Below the pieces are notes generated by a model that saw nothing but the letters and a program-made list of their open reading frames with translations, searched no databases and was not told where the DNA came from. From a virus, in the IMG/VR virus record IMGVR_UViG_3300035703_000471, positions 1 to 20,204 of that record: a stretch of DNA of 20,204 nucleotides; one strand, 5' to 3'. Below, in pieces: positions 20,145 through 20,204 of this stretch (within the stretch, counting starts at the first letter, position 1; each line of letters begins with the position of its first letter). The translations under genes were made by a program, and so were the position numbers.

Positions 20145-20174
20145 TTTACAGCAATATCATTTGTATGCTACAAT
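20145..20174 (+). promoter_or_regulatory. Rightward sigma70-like promoter with extended -10
   Basis: TTTACA (20145-20150), an 18-base spacer and TACAAT (20169-20174), preceded by TGC as an extended -10. It points out of the window, so genes to the right should be transcribed on the + strand, divergent from the early operon. Confidence 0.6.
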
Positions 20175-20204
20175 AAGTCTACTATGTAGAAACGATGAAC
20201 AGAC

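Larger units (their letters stand above)
19660..20204. other. Non-coding control region
   Basis: I see no convincing gene on either strand in these 545 bases. From left to right it holds a leftward promoter (19711-19739), GATATC palindromes at 19772 and 19847, two pairs of 21-bp-spaced direct repeats (19793-19834 and 19867-19902), and a G-rich tract (19902-19911). An A+T-rich stretch follows at about 19960-20033, with TTATCTATA at 20023 resembling a DnaA box at 7 of 9 bases. GCCTCT repeats with a stem-loop (20034-20085) and two divergent promoters (20112-20174) complete it. It is probably the main early control region and possibly a replication origin. Confidence 0.6.

Noticed and set aside
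1-20204. CRISPR array, diversity-generating retroelement or transposon
   Set aside because: No regularly spaced long repeats, no reverse transcriptase and no transposase or terminal inverted repeats were found by reading. The only regular repeats are the short 9-bp and 21-bp-period elements described.

Overview
The window looks like part of a lytic, tailed double-stranded DNA phage genome, probably a podovirus. It holds two converging blocks. Positions 1-5849 on the + strand encode late virion proteins and lysis proteins. Positions 5942-19659 on the - strand encode a tightly packed replication and nucleotide-metabolism operon with many small early genes. The blocks meet at a rho-independent terminator (5914-5939). 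A B12-dependent class II ribonucleotide reductase, ThyX, a T7-type DNA polymerase and a primase-helicase occur together with this two-arm layout. That combination recalls the marine cobavirus (Zobellviridae-like) podoviruses, but this placement is inference from memory. No phage RNA polymerase, integrase, terminase, capsid gene or tRNA is visible, so the window is only part of the genome.

Left block: the tail end of a virion gene (1-104), a coiled-coil virion protein (114-1064), then three overlapping reading frames (1064-4828). Together these three have the size and character of one large internal virion (ejection) protein. A holin-like protein (4828-5295) and a GH24 endolysin (5277-5849) follow.

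Replication block, read right to left in transcription order: small early genes (19659 down to 16877), an iteron-like dyad with a promoter (16751-16875), a winged-helix-like protein, primase-helicase, small coupled ORFs, DNA polymerase, ssDNA-binding protein, FEN-type 5' nuclease, PD-(D/E)XK nuclease, ThyX, DEDD exonuclease with zinc ribbon, DUF3310 protein, and NrdJ. A free-standing HNH endonuclease sits directly behind nrdJ. Most neighbours overlap by 1-30 bases (ATGA or TAATG junctions), indicating translational coupling. Seven genes below 60 codons, including two single-membrane-span peptides, fit this coupling pattern.

The most striking element is a complete type II hammerhead ribozyme on the - strand at 19352-19406. 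It lies between the first early gene (19411-19659) and a cysteine-rich GP88-like gene (18684-19331). All core nucleotides and three stems are present, so the early operon mRNA should cut itself between 19380 and 19379. Upstream, the non-coding region 19660-20204 carries divergent sigma70-like promoters and pairs of direct repeats spaced exactly 21 bp. A third 21-bp-spaced pair lies at 17258-17291. This suggests a multi-operator control region, possibly also an origin.
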